This document shows, piece after piece, positions 45,200 through 53,870 of a stretch of 64,000 nucleotides of DNA (its first letter is position 1; each line of letters begins with the position of its first letter). The stretch is from assembly GCA_965200355.1 (NCBI GenBank), contig OZ241351.1, positions 682,001-746,000 of the forward strand, given 5' to 3'. Position numbers and translations under genes: made by a program. Source of the stretch: Bin18 sp965200355 (lineage in GTDB: Bacteria; Desulfobacterota; Binatia; Bin18). Under the pieces are notes generated by a model. The model ran no database searches, was not told where the DNA came from, and saw nothing but the letters and a program-made list of their open reading frames with translations.

Positions 45200-45419
45200 T
45201 GGTCTTGCATGGCCAGCCAGCTCTCGGGGGAGCGCCCCACCGCCTTCGAGAGCCGCAGGGCCATTTCTGGACTGACCCCACTTGTTCCCTTTATGGCCCG
45301 ATTCAGGGTTGAGGGGGGCACGCCCAATTGTGTGGCTAGCAATCGAGAGCTGAGACCGAACGGCTCTAAATAGACAGTGCGGATAAACTCGCCTGAATGG
45401 GGGGATTATACATGGTCAT
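45112..45419 (-). pseudogene. higA: HigA-type antitoxin (XRE/HTH), frameshifted
   Basis: An HTH antitoxin of the HigA/VapI group: the part from GLSSRLLATQLGV through PPSTLNRAIKGTSGVSPEMA and ALRLSKAVGRSPESWL to MQDHYDLWQARQ is the standard fold. The natural N-terminus (MTMYNPP then HSGEFIRTVYLEPFG) is in a different frame unless the run of six C (sense strand, 45399-45404) becomes seven. The start at 45419 has a GGGGAGGA site. Only a possible short higB scrap lies upstream (45406-45459, VITSFRRKG), so no complete toxin is present. The gene overlaps, antisense, the truncated end of the DUF2867 gene. Confidence 0.72.
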
Positions 45420-45479
45420 CAATGGTAATCCTCCCCTTGCGACGAAACGACGTAATCACTATTCAGGCTGTCATGAAAG

Positions 45480-45971
45480 CTATATCAAAAACGACATATT
45501 CGGCAGTGGCTCGGCGGCGTTGACCAGGACGACTTTCTTGCGGCTCATCTTGAGTTCAGCGTTGACCCACCGCAGGGTATGCGTTGTGCGTCCGGCCCAT
45601 AGGTGGGTCTCGTGTTTGGCCTGAATCGAGAGTTCGACCAGAAGGAAATTCGAGCCAACAACGAATTCATTATTCCCGTTTTTCTCGACTTCGATATTGG
45701 AAATCAGCCGGCGCATGGACGAGGCCGGTTCTTGGCTGTAGCGATGACCGCTTTGCAAAAGTTTGATGCGCGTGGCAATCCGCTGTCGGTTGTCGTAGAT
45801 GTGCGAGATATGGGTGTTGGGGTCGGCCTCCGGGGCGGTGGTCGCCGGGACCCAGTACACGGCCTCGTCCGTCCATAAGGCTTCCCAGTCCGCATAGCGC
45901 GCCTCATCTGCAAAACGCGCTTCTTTATACAGGAATGCCTCAACCGCTCTATATTCAGTGTCGGATACCAT
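45480..45971 (-). CDS. Rieske ring-hydroxylating oxygenase beta subunit
   Basis: A 163-aa NTF2-like small subunit of an aromatic-ring dioxygenase: EAFLYKEARFADEARYADWEAL, shown in part as ADEARYADWEALWTDE near residue 22, then VYWVPA and HIYDNRQRIATRI, and the C-terminal KKVVLVNAAEPLPNMSFLI end typical of the family. It lies five bases after the alpha subunit stop in the same direction. It supports alpha-subunit assembly and has no cofactor itself. It is a different system from the pair at 34041-35938. Confidence 0.9.
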   Translation of the reverse strand: MVSDTEYRAVEAFLYKEARFADEARYADWEALWTDEAVYWVPATTAPEADPNTHISHIYDNRQRIATRIKLLQSGHRYSQEPASSMRRLISNIEVEKNGNNEFVVGSNFLLVELSIQAKHETHLWAGRTTHTLRWVNAELKMSRKKVVLVNAAEPLPNMSFLI

Positions 45972-45976
45972 CGCTG

Positions 45977-47248
45977 CTAGGCGTGGCCGTTTTGCATCAC
46001 GCCACGATAGTGCAACCAGAACGCCCGGTTGGTGGTCTCATCGGTCATATGCCCGACGCGCTGCTGTTGGCTATCGACATACTCACGGTTCAGGCCACGA
46101 CTCAGATCCAGCCACTCGGCATTTTGGGTCACTAATCCGACTTGGTTGCGACCCGCAATCGTCACGTCTTCGGGCAGCAAGAATGACCCCGGCCCCATTG
46201 CCGCTTCGCTCTGCCGCAACAGGCGCTGGTTGAATTCGGGCACGCCCTTGAGGAATATGGGAGTATGCCACTGGACGCATTCGTCCACGCTGACGGGCTG
46301 CATGAGGGCGATGTTCATCTCAGCCAGAAAGAGGTTGGGAAAAATAAAAGCGTGGGGTGGGCCGTCGAAAACCCGGCGCTCGGTCTCCGCTTTGCCATAA
46401 CTGTGCTCCATAGCTGCCAGATAGGACGCGGCCAGACCCTCCGAGACGCCACCAAACCACTCAAATGGTTGCTGGTAGGCCGGCACAAAGTCGATTTCCG
46501 TATGCCCCTTCCCCCAGTCACGCAGAACGGATTTGATACTTTTCTCTTCACCCACAAAACGTCGATACTGCGAGCCGACCGCTTTCAGTATCGAGCGGTG
46601 GACAAAGCCGAGATGATAGCCATCCGTGTCGTTTTCGGGCAGCATTTTCCAGTTGGACGGATAGCGATGCTTGATCCAGCCAGCGCTCAGTTCGACCTCG
46701 CCTTCCGGCGAGAGGTCGCAGGCCCGGTCGATCAACTGCGCCGCCGTGCCAAGATGGTCGGCCAGTGAGATACCGCTCGGACTCAGGCTGACGAACACAA
46801 AACCGCGATAGCGCTCCAGCCGCGGTACGCGCGTCAGCCCATAGTCTTTTTTATGAAAAGACTCTCCGTATCCGGCCGGATACGGGACGCCTTGCAAGTC
46901 GCCACTCAGGCCATAGCTCCAGCCATGATAGGGGCAGGTAAACGTGCGAGTGTGACCACGTTCCGCCGGGCAGACGGTCGTACCACGATGCGCGCAACGA
47001 TTGAGCAGGGCCGAGACGGTGTGGTCCGTGCCGCGCACCAGGATCACCGACTGGGTGCCGACCTGGCGCGTAATAAAGTCCCCCGGCTGGGAGATTTCAC
47101 TGTCGTGCCCGATGAAGACCCAGCCGTGGTAGAAAATTTTTTCCAACTCATCGGCAAAGATATGCGGGTCGGTATACAGCGACCTGTGGACCCGCTCGTT
47201 TTGCACCAGCGTGTCGTACTGGATCGGATCAATGACCGTCTGTTGCAT
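45977..47248 (-). CDS. Rieske ring-hydroxylating oxygenase alpha subunit
   Basis: A 423-aa intact large subunit: Rieske centre ligands in CAHRG and CPYHGW (about residues 85-108), and the mononuclear iron site in ENDTDGYHLGFVHRS with two His. Such enzymes insert O2 into an aromatic ring or carry out mono-oxygenation or demethylation. The start ATG follows AGGGGG. It is part of a leftward run with an enoyl-CoA hydratase, Baeyer-Villiger monooxygenase, SRPBCC, SnoaL and CMD genes, suggesting breakdown of a cyclic compound through CoA intermediates. The ferredoxin and reductase are not nearby. Confidence 0.92.
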   Translation of the reverse strand: MQQTVIDPIQYDTLVQNERVHRSLYTDPHIFADELEKIFYHGWVFIGHDSEISQPGDFITRQVGTQSVILVRGTDHTVSALLNRCAHRGTTVCPAERGHTRTFTCPYHGWSYGLSGDLQGVPYPAGYGESFHKKDYGLTRVPRLERYRGFVFVSLSPSGISLADHLGTAAQLIDRACDLSPEGEVELSAGWIKHRYPSNWKMLPENDTDGYHLGFVHRSILKAVGSQYRRFVGEEKSIKSVLRDWGKGHTEIDFVPAYQQPFEWFGGVSEGLAASYLAAMEHSYGKAETERRVFDGPPHAFIFPNLFLAEMNIALMQPVSVDECVQWHTPIFLKGVPEFNQRLLRQSEAAMGPGSFLLPEDVTIAGRNQVGLVTQNAEWLDLSRGLNREYVDSQQQRVGHMTDETTNRAFWLHYRGVMQNGHA

Positions 47249-47353
47249 CGGATACCCCCTGGGTCAGACTCTATTGGCTGGCTCGGGTTTTCTCTCAAAG
47301 ATCGACGCGAAGATAAAACCCGTCAGAGATAGCTCCTGTCATGATCGAGCCAC

Positions 47354-48160
47354 CTAGCGGTTGGCAAACACCGGGTCACGCTTTTCACGGAACGCGGCTA
47401 CGGCCTCGCGCATATCCTCCCCCAGCGTGCAGGCCAGCCCCAGATGGGCGTCGGCATAGGTAATATCGCCGGCCTTATTGGTGCTCAGCGCTTTGAAAAA
47501 TTCTTTGGTCCGCCGGAGCGCCATGGGTGGCTTGTTGAGCAGCTTCTGGGCAAAGGCGTGGACCGCGTTGGGCAGCGCCTCCAACGGCACGACTTGGTTG
47601 ACCAGGCCGACCTCACACGCCTCTTCTGCGGTCAGCTCATCACAGGTCATGACCAATTCTTTGGCTTTGGCCATGCCGATCAGATTGATCATGCGGGTAA
47701 TCGAGCCCCACATATACGGCACCCCCAGCCGCACCTCGGGCAGCCACATACGGGCACCGCTGGCGGCAATGCGAAAATCACACGCCATCGCCAAGGACAC
47801 GCCACCGCCCACCGCAAAGCCGTTGACCGCGGCAATGCTGATTTGGTCCAAGCGCTCCCACTCGTCCATCACTCGCCAGCCGAGCTTTGCCATACGCAGC
47901 CGGGCGCTATCGGTCAGCGTGGCCTGGGTTTCCGCTTTGGCGCTATTCGACAGGGCGTTCATATCCGCGCCAACACTGAACGAACGGCCCTTGCCGGTCA
48001 GGATAACAATCCGTGAGTCCTCGTCCTCTTGCAACGCATAGGTTAGGGCCAGAAACTCGCGCAGCACTTGCTCGTTGAGGGGGTTGAGTTTCGCCGGCCG
48101 ATTAAAAGAGACGGTGACAATCGGACCGGAGCGTTCAAGGGTCAGTGTTTCGTAGGTCAT
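47354..48160 (-). CDS. Enoyl-CoA hydratase/isomerase family protein
   Basis: A 268-aa crotonase-fold protein: NRPAKLNPLNEQVL near residue 20, the CoA-binding GRSFSVGADMNAL with oxyanion residues, and GFAVGGGVSLAMACDFRIAA, the second oxyanion hole and family signature, followed by PEVRLGVPY. A Glu-like acid/base pair of true hydratases is only partly conserved by eye, so isomerase, hydrolase or lyase functions are possible. The ATG at 48160 is chosen, behind GGAGAAAGGG. It is placed between a Baeyer-Villiger monooxygenase and a Rieske oxygenase in one direction. Confidence 0.9.
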   Translation of the reverse strand: MTYETLTLERSGPIVTVSFNRPAKLNPLNEQVLREFLALTYALQEDEDSRIVILTGKGRSFSVGADMNALSNSAKAETQATLTDSARLRMAKLGWRVMDEWERLDQISIAAVNGFAVGGGVSLAMACDFRIAASGARMWLPEVRLGVPYMWGSITRMINLIGMAKAKELVMTCDELTAEEACEVGLVNQVVPLEALPNAVHAFAQKLLNKPPMALRRTKEFFKALSTNKAGDITYADAHLGLACTLGEDMREAVAAFREKRDPVFANR

Positions 48161-48185
48161 ATTCCCTTTCTCCTGTGGACCATAT

Positions 48186-49949
48186 CTACTCTGACGTAAA
48201 CACAAAATGCTCTGCCATCCGGGCGCGGACTTCTTTGAGGTGGGTCACATACTTGGGAAAGCCGCCGTTATAATTGCCGTCCTGACGGCGCTGAAACTCG
48301 CCCTCAAAATTATAATAGCCCGGCGTACAGTCCTGGTTGCGGGTAGTTTTCCCACGATGATGGATCACTTCCTGTACCCACCACTCCTCTGCCTCGCGTG
48401 TCACGTCGATGGACTGATAGTCATGCCGGCGCACATAGTCGATACAGGCCGCAATATGATCGCCCTGGGATTGCAGCATATCCGTCAGGTTGAATTGAAA
48501 CGAGGCCTGGTAGCCACCCATGATAAACAGGTTGGGATAGCCCTGCGAATGAATACCCAGCAGGGTCCGAATGCCGGCGCTGTATTTATCGTTCAGGTCA
48601 AGACCGTTTTCTCCTGTGATCTGATTGTAAATCCCCGTCTTCTGGACCTCAAAGCCGGTGGCATAGATCAGGACATCGAGCTCGTACTGCGTCTCGTTAA
48701 ATACCGGTCCTTTGACCGTGATTTCGTTAATACCCTTGCCGTGGGTATCGACCAAATGCACATTGGGCCGGTTGAAGGTCGGCAGATAGTCGTTATGAAA
48801 GCAGGGCCGCTTACACATGAACATATACCACGGCTTGAGCGCCTCGGCGGTGACCTTATCCTTCACGACCTCGTCGATGCGTTTATGAATCTTCATCATG
48901 TAGTCGATATTGGCGTTCTCCTGTCGTCGGATTTTTTCCTCACGAGACATGGCTGCGCGCTCGGCTTGCTGCTCCTCGGTCAGGCGTGGCCCGCGCATGG
49001 CGCGTTCGCGTCGCTTGGCCTGCCAGCCCGGCTTGAGTGTACGGGCCCAGTTCGGGTCGGTCGGCCAGTCGTCCCGGATATCAATTGAAGAAGGGGTGCG
49101 CTGGAACACGTACAGCGCTTTCGAGGCGGCGCCGAGACCGGGAATGGCCTGCACCGCGGTCGCGCCCGTGCCGATGATGCCGACGACCTTATCTTTCAGG
49201 CCGGACAAGTCTTCCTTGGTGTAAGCATAGTCCCAGCGTGAGGTATGAAAGGAGTGGCCTTCGAAGGACTCCATACCCTGAATTTTGGACAGTTTGGGCT
49301 TGGACAGCGTCCCGTTGGCGCAGATGACGAAGCGCGCTCTCATGTGGTCGCCCCGGTCTGTGGTGAGATGCCACATCTCTTCTGCTTCATGCCAGACGGT
49401 TGAGGTGACCGTAGTCTGGAAAACTGCCAGCTCGTATAAATTGTACCTTCTGGCAATAGCCTGGCAGTGGGCCAGGATTTCCGGGCCCTTGGCGTAATGG
49501 TCCTTGGGCACGTAGTCCATTTCATCCAGCAGCGGCAGGTAGTCATAGGCCACCACGTCGCAGGCCACTCCGGGGTAGCGATTCCAGTACCACGTGCCAC
49601 CCACATCGGCTCCTCGTTCGACGATGCGGATACTTTCGACTCCGTACTCGCGCAGCCGGGCTGAGGTGAGCAGGGCCGAGAACCCACCGCCGATGAACAG
49701 GCACTCGACCGTATCGTTGATGGGTGCACGCGGGACGACCTCTCCCCCGTAAGGGTCGGTCTCGTATTTGGCGAAAGAACCGGTGAGGTCAGACGTATAC
49801 TGCGCCGTGCCCTCCGGGCGGTAGTGCAGCCTGAGATCACGCTCCTCGGCAAACTTCTGCTTGATGGCAGCGTAGTACGCCTGCGATTTTTTCGGCTTCG
49901 AGAGCCCTTCCATAGTACCAATCAGGGGTTTTTCCTGGGTTTCAGACAT
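48186..49949 (-). CDS. Flavin monooxygenase, Baeyer-Villiger type (type I, long form)
   Basis: A 587-aa type I Baeyer-Villiger monooxygenase with an N-terminal extension (KKSQAYYAAIKQKFAEERDL) like that of long-form enzymes. It has FAD motif FIGGGFSALLTSARL, GGTWYWNRYPGVACDV, the fingerprint FEGHSFHTSRWDY, NADPH motif GIIGTGATAVQA and the conserved IYATGFEV. It shares this architecture with the gene at 53871-55700. GGAGGAG precedes the ATG. It likely turns a ketone into an ester or lactone that the downstream hydratase and oxygenase genes help process; the substrate is unknown. Confidence 0.93.
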   Translation of the reverse strand: MSETQEKPLIGTMEGLSKPKKSQAYYAAIKQKFAEERDLRLHYRPEGTAQYTSDLTGSFAKYETDPYGGEVVPRAPINDTVECLFIGGGFSALLTSARLREYGVESIRIVERGADVGGTWYWNRYPGVACDVVAYDYLPLLDEMDYVPKDHYAKGPEILAHCQAIARRYNLYELAVFQTTVTSTVWHEAEEMWHLTTDRGDHMRARFVICANGTLSKPKLSKIQGMESFEGHSFHTSRWDYAYTKEDLSGLKDKVVGIIGTGATAVQAIPGLGAASKALYVFQRTPSSIDIRDDWPTDPNWARTLKPGWQAKRRERAMRGPRLTEEQQAERAAMSREEKIRRQENANIDYMMKIHKRIDEVVKDKVTAEALKPWYMFMCKRPCFHNDYLPTFNRPNVHLVDTHGKGINEITVKGPVFNETQYELDVLIYATGFEVQKTGIYNQITGENGLDLNDKYSAGIRTLLGIHSQGYPNLFIMGGYQASFQFNLTDMLQSQGDHIAACIDYVRRHDYQSIDVTREAEEWWVQEVIHHRGKTTRNQDCTPGYYNFEGEFQRRQDGNYNGGFPKYVTHLKEVRARMAEHFVFTSE

Positions 49950-50045
49950 GCAGTTCTCCTCCGTACAACAATACTGATGGTCTTGGTGACTGGCCGAGTA
50001 TAACAGAGCCGAAGCGCAGCGGGGAAGCGGCGCCAGGGGTGCGGC

Positions 50046-50594
50046 TTAATCCGAGTACAGGGGATGTGACCCGAACTGATTTTTTTGTACGGCCTGCCCG
50101 ATGGTGGCCACATGCCCGACCCCGCGCACGACGCTGTCGAGATAGTGGGTGATGGTGTCGCCAAACAACCGTTTTTCATAGGCCCGCTTCCGGTCGTCGG
50201 ATAGGTCCGCCTTCAGGTAGGGGATCACGGTAATGGCCAACTCGCTCCGTTGCGCGCCCTGCGCCGTGATGCGCCACTCCACACGGGCCGTCTTGCGTGA
50301 GGGCGGCCCGACCTCAATGTCAAACCCCACCCCTTCGAGCCACCTCACAAAATCGCGCTAGTAGTGCACGCCGCTGTAGTACGAGACCGTGTCTTTTGCC
50401 CCGACCCCGGGCCATTTGAGCACCGTGGTTGCCTGACAGAAGGGATGATAGCGGGGGAGTTGACCGGGTTGAGAGATCACCTGCCAGACACGGTCTGCGG
50501 CGGCCTCAATCAGGTGACTGACCCGCACCGCCTCGCCCGGCTCCAGCCCCCGGGCGGCCAATTCGGTCTGCCATTGCTCACTGTCTGATTTCAC
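50046..50594 (-). pseudogene. SRPBCC family protein with in-frame TAG
   Basis: A START/SRPBCC-like lipid- or ligand-binding fold of 183 codons: the first part (VSHLIEAAADRVWQVISQPG) and WPGVGAKDTVSYYSGVHY lead to a TAG (50358-50360), after which the same frame continues RDFVRWLEGVGFDIEVGPP and the rest of the fold, ending LYSD. Glu or Gln would fit at the stop. The GTG at 50594 is taken as start; open frame reaches 50642. It follows the SnoaL gene by 56 bp. It may bind a hydrophobic intermediate. It is either a nonsense-mutated gene or a consensus error. Confidence 0.7.
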
Positions 50595-50650
50595 GCTGGG
50601 ATTCCCCGCTACAAATGCTCTGAGTAACCAGCACGCATGCAAGCGTCCGG

Positions 50651-51061
50651 CTATCTGTCGAACGTCCCGCCAATCGCAGCCGTGTCGTTGTATTCGCGCA
50701 GATAGGAGAGCTTGCCATCCTGCGCGAAGCGGAATTCCCAGACGAAGGCCATATCGCAGGCGCGCCCCGTTGCGACCGACTGGCCGTTTTTCTCAATGCC
50801 GGGCGCTGTCATCCTGCGCGTCTCCGGGTCGAAAATAAAATCGTGGAAGACGACTTCACCGATCACCCAGGTCTCTGCCAGTTGGGCCAGATATTTTTGC
50901 AATCCCGCCGCACCCTCGTAACGGCCGCCAAAGGGGATATGGGCCGGTAGAAAGTTTTCCCATGCGAAATCGTCGGCCATCAGCTTGGCGCACTCGGGGA
51001 AGTCCGTCAGGAGGAGGGCCATAAACTTGTTCACCGTGTCGATCGCCTCTTGTTTTGTCAT
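50651..51061 (-). CDS. SnoaL-like / NTF2-fold protein
   Basis: A 136-aa protein of the NTF2-like (SnoaL) superfamily: TVNKFMALLLTDFPECAKLM, then ADDFAWENFLPAHIPFGGRYEG (written in parts), AGLQKYLAQL, MAFVWEFRFAQDGKLSYLREYNDTAAI. Proteins of this fold act as cyclases, isomerases, dehydratases or binding proteins. GAGGAGAGG lies before the ATG. It follows the CMD gene by 62 bp in the same direction and probably acts on the same pathway. Confidence 0.82.
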   Translation of the reverse strand: MTKQEAIDTVNKFMALLLTDFPECAKLMADDFAWENFLPAHIPFGGRYEGAAGLQKYLAQLAETWVIGEVVFHDFIFDPETRRMTAPGIEKNGQSVATGRACDMAFVWEFRFAQDGKLSYLREYNDTAAIGGTFDR

Positions 51062-51123
51062 ATCCTCTCCTCGCTCGTGTGGGCTTCTAATGGGGGGCTG
51101 TCACAACTCTCGTTCCCTGTCAA

Positions 51124-51705
51124 TCACAGACTGCTCCGCATTGCTTCGGCGGGGCGGTGGATCGGGCAGGTAGTTTCGCGGTCGGCCAGATCAAAGCAGA
51201 AGAGGAACTTCGCAAACCCGCACAGCACGGCCATCGTCACCCCGAGCTCGAATATCTCTCCGTCGCTGAAATGAGCGGCCAGCTTGCGATGCAGCTCCTC
51301 GGTCATATACCCGTGGAGGTTGGTGAGCACCATCTGCTCGCATAGCTTCAGTACTGCGCGGTCGCGCGGCGAAAACACCTCGTTGTCGATATCGTCCGGC
51401 AGCGCCTCAATCTGTTCCGTGGTCAGGCCGGCCCGTCTCGCCGAGACGGTATTGACCCTGTTTCATAAAAAGCAGCCGTGGGTCTTGGAGAGTTTGAGGC
51501 GGAGCAGCTCCTTGGTGCGCACATCGACGCGGCCCTCATAGAAGACCCGCTTGTAGAAGCTATTGAAGTACCAATCAAGCAGTTCGGGCGCGTTGGCGCC
51601 AACCTCGATCAGCCGCGCGTCCCCGGCCTCGCGCAGACACTCGTCGTACATCGCAGCCATATCGGGGGCGAATTCCTCACGGGCGAGGCGTTTCATTGCG
51701 CACAT
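51124..51705 (-). CDS. Carboxymuconolactone decarboxylase/AhpD-like protein, probable selenoprotein (C-x-x-Sec)
   Basis: Read through one UGA (51463-51465, codon 81), this gives a 193-residue CMD/AhpD-like protein. Before it lies RTKELLRLKLSKTHGCFL, after it NRVNTVSARRAGLTTEQIEA and ending GFAKFLFCFDLADRETTCP. In this family the redox motif is C-x-x-C inside THGCxFC-N-R-x-N; here the UGA sits exactly at the second Cys (Cys78-Phe-Leu-UGA81). Both halves are in the same frame, with no other break. A 7-bp hairpin starts 13 nt after the UGA, and the genome encodes SelB. Known AhpD-like selenoproteins (UxxC/CxxU) exist. I infer Sec81 as part of a peroxidase or thiol-oxidoreductase site. The ATG at 51705 has AAAGGAG. 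It opens the leftward catabolic run 51.7-45.5 kb. The alternative is a plain nonsense mutation. Confidence 0.75.
51433..51465 (-). promoter_or_regulatory. Bacterial SECIS-like hairpin with its UGA
   Basis: On the coding strand the UGA (51465-51463) is followed by 13 nt, then CCGTCTC, a GGC loop (51442-51440) and GAGACGG: a perfect 7-bp stem. The apical loop begins 20 nt after the UGA and has G at its first two positions, which fits the published bacterial SECIS rules (loop 16-37 nt downstream, short upper stem, G among the first two loop bases). The stem uses an AGA Arg codon (GCG AGA CGG), uncommon in the neighbouring genes, as if kept for base pairing. Confidence 0.65.
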
Positions 51706-51967
51706 ACTGTTACTCCTTTCTTTGGCTGAGAATGTGTATATGCTCCGCCATCGAGTAGAATCCAAGTAGCGAAGTTATGAGGGGGAATCAACACGGCTTC
51801 CTGTGAAAAAGTGTTCATAAGCGGTTTAGCCGTAGCGGGCCTGCTTCTATGAGGAGAAGCATCGGCTGGTATATAGTGAGGTGGCACGAGAGCATGTCGA
51901 TGTATTGACTCGCGCGCCGGCACGGGTAATAGTGTTTGCTTCGACCGCTTATGAGGGGAAACAAGCC

Positions 51968-52358
51968 ATGCCGATGTCGCCGCTTGACGCCAAGAGATTC
52001 CTTCTGACTTTCACAGAAGAACTAGCGACTACGCCGCGCCCATTTTTTGGTATAAACATTGTCGATGTCTCAGCGGAGAACGTAGAAAAATTCTTTGAAC
52101 TGTTCGCACCGTTCGGCGAACCCGGTTATCCGATCGCGGACTGCCTGCGCTTTGAGCCCTACCACATGTCGATGCGTGGACTACGGAAATGGCCGGATCA
52201 GAATTTTGGGGATCTTCCACTACAAGCATCCGTTTGACGTCGAGGCGTACAAAGCGCTAACGGACGATAATCCAGAATTCGTTGAAAAGTTTATGGAGAT
52301 TTGCAATCTCATGGAGAGCTATCAGTGGTTCACGACATGCGAAATGCCCAAGACCTAA
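51968..52358 (+). pseudogene. Hypothetical protein of about 130 aa, frameshifted
   Basis: The first part (MPMSPLDAKRFLLTFTEELA, GINIVDVSAENVEKFFELFA, LRFEPYHMSM) is in one frame, the second (GNGRIRILGIFHYKHPFDVE, DNPEFVEKFMEICNLM, ending CEMPKT) in another; both look like real coding sequence and together would form one small acidic protein. The shift is near 52165-52185. The ATG at 51968 follows GAGGGG. I do not recognise a family. It diverges from the CMD selenoprotein gene across about 260 bp and converges with the downstream P450. Confidence 0.5.
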
Positions 52359-52454
52359 GCGGGTCGTACAAATAACGGACGTGTTTGCGTCAGATAATCC
52401 GCTATTCGTCAAACTTGCGCTTTGAAACCATTGCCCTTTTCCGAGACCGCGCTG

Positions 52455-53684
52455 TCAGTGGGCAACGAAAGAGACCGGGACACTCAATGGCCCGCGCACG
52501 ATGAAAGATTCAATCCACTGAGGTTCATCGCCTGCCAATTCAAGCTCTGCGAGACGGTCGAAAATAACCTCCAACGCAATGCGGGCGATATAGCTGCCAA
52601 TACAAAAGTGCGGGCCATGGCCAAAGGACGCGAGTTTTTCAGCCGGCCGATCAATATCGAATCTGTCCGGGTTCGGGAAATGTATCTCATCGCGATTTGC
52701 TGAACCGAGCATCACGAACACGAGCGCCTCCCTCGGGATAGGCACTGACGCCACCTCTGTGTCGCAGGTCGTGTTTCGCATTATTGTCTGAACAGGCGTA
52801 TTGTATCGCATGACCTCATCAAGAAGCGCAGGGATGCGCTGGGGGTCCTGCCGCACGCGCTGGAACACTTCGGGGTTTCTCTTCAACTCAACAAACGTAC
52901 TGCCGAGGAGATTGACGACCGTCTCGACCCCGCCGACGAGGAGGACCATCGCCATCGCCATCACTTCGATCTTTGACAGCCGCTCTCCATCGACCTCGGC
53001 GGCGATAATCGAACTGATGAGGTCCGCGCCCGGTTCTGCCTCTTTCCGGTCGTAGAGCTCAGCGAGATAGCCCCGAACCTCTTGGGAACTCTGCTGAATC
53101 TGTGCCAGTCGGGCAAGGGGAAGGGCCGCGCGATTACCGGCGGCGAGGAGGTCTGATACCCACCGCTTGAGATCTGCACGGCGGGAGACGTCAACACCAA
53201 GAGAATCCGCAATCACCGTGATGGGAAACAGCGCATTGAAGTCGGAGACGAGGTCACACTCGCCTTGCTTGCCGTGGCGTTCGATGAGGGCGTCGATGAA
53301 TTGATGCTCGATACGATATATCTTGTCCTCAAGTGGGTTCACATTCCGGGGAGTAAACGCCTTGTTTGCGAGCCTGCGAAGCCGCAGATGCGCGGGGGGA
53401 TCAATCGAGATCATCGGACGCGTTTCGGGCACGGGGTCATATTCCCCGAACACTGTCGGCCAGAACTGGGCGGATGAAAACGTCGCCGTATCAGCCAGCA
53501 CTGCGATAACATCGTCGTAGCGGGACACCGCGAAACTGTTCAGCTGAGGAATCCAGGCAACCGGAGCACGGCGGCGCAGTTCGGCGTAGTGCGGATACGG
53601 GTCGCGCAGGACCTCTGGATCAAGCGGGTTGTAAGTCACCGGTGGGCTTTTGACTACCGAACCATCCCGAGTTGCCAGCGCCAT
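52455..53684 (-). CDS. Cytochrome P450
   Basis: A 409-aa soluble bacterial P450: YNPLDPEVLRDPYPHYAELR at the N-terminus, I-helix LLVGGVETVVNLLGS (Glu-Thr present, first Ala/Gly position changed to Gly-Gly), ExxR in DEVMRY, and the heme loop ASFGHGPHFCIG. The ATG at 53684 directly follows AAGGAGG; the TTG two codons earlier is not preferred. It diverges from the Baeyer-Villiger gene at 53871, the shared 180-bp gap being a likely two-way promoter. No redox partner gene is adjacent. Confidence 0.92.
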   Translation of the reverse strand: MALATRDGSVVKSPPVTYNPLDPEVLRDPYPHYAELRRRAPVAWIPQLNSFAVSRYDDVIAVLADTATFSSAQFWPTVFGEYDPVPETRPMISIDPPAHLRLRRLANKAFTPRNVNPLEDKIYRIEHQFIDALIERHGKQGECDLVSDFNALFPITVIADSLGVDVSRRADLKRWVSDLLAAGNRAALPLARLAQIQQSSQEVRGYLAELYDRKEAEPGADLISSIIAAEVDGERLSKIEVMAMAMVLLVGGVETVVNLLGSTFVELKRNPEVFQRVRQDPQRIPALLDEVMRYNTPVQTIMRNTTCDTEVASVPIPREALVFVMLGSANRDEIHFPNPDRFDIDRPAEKLASFGHGPHFCIGSYIARIALEVIFDRLAELELAGDEPQWIESFIVRGPLSVPVSFVAH

Positions 53685-53870
53685 TTGCAAACCTCCTTCC
53701 GGCAGGGGTTGTGTCGTTAATTATGCAACATGTCATATTTTTATAATGTATTGTACTTTCGCGCGAGCCAGTCAAGGTGTTGTGTATTGTCAAAATTTTA
53801 GCGATATGCCAAGCTCTGCGCTGACGAAAAACAAGATGCTCCAACGAGGAGACAAAAGGAGGGCTGACCG

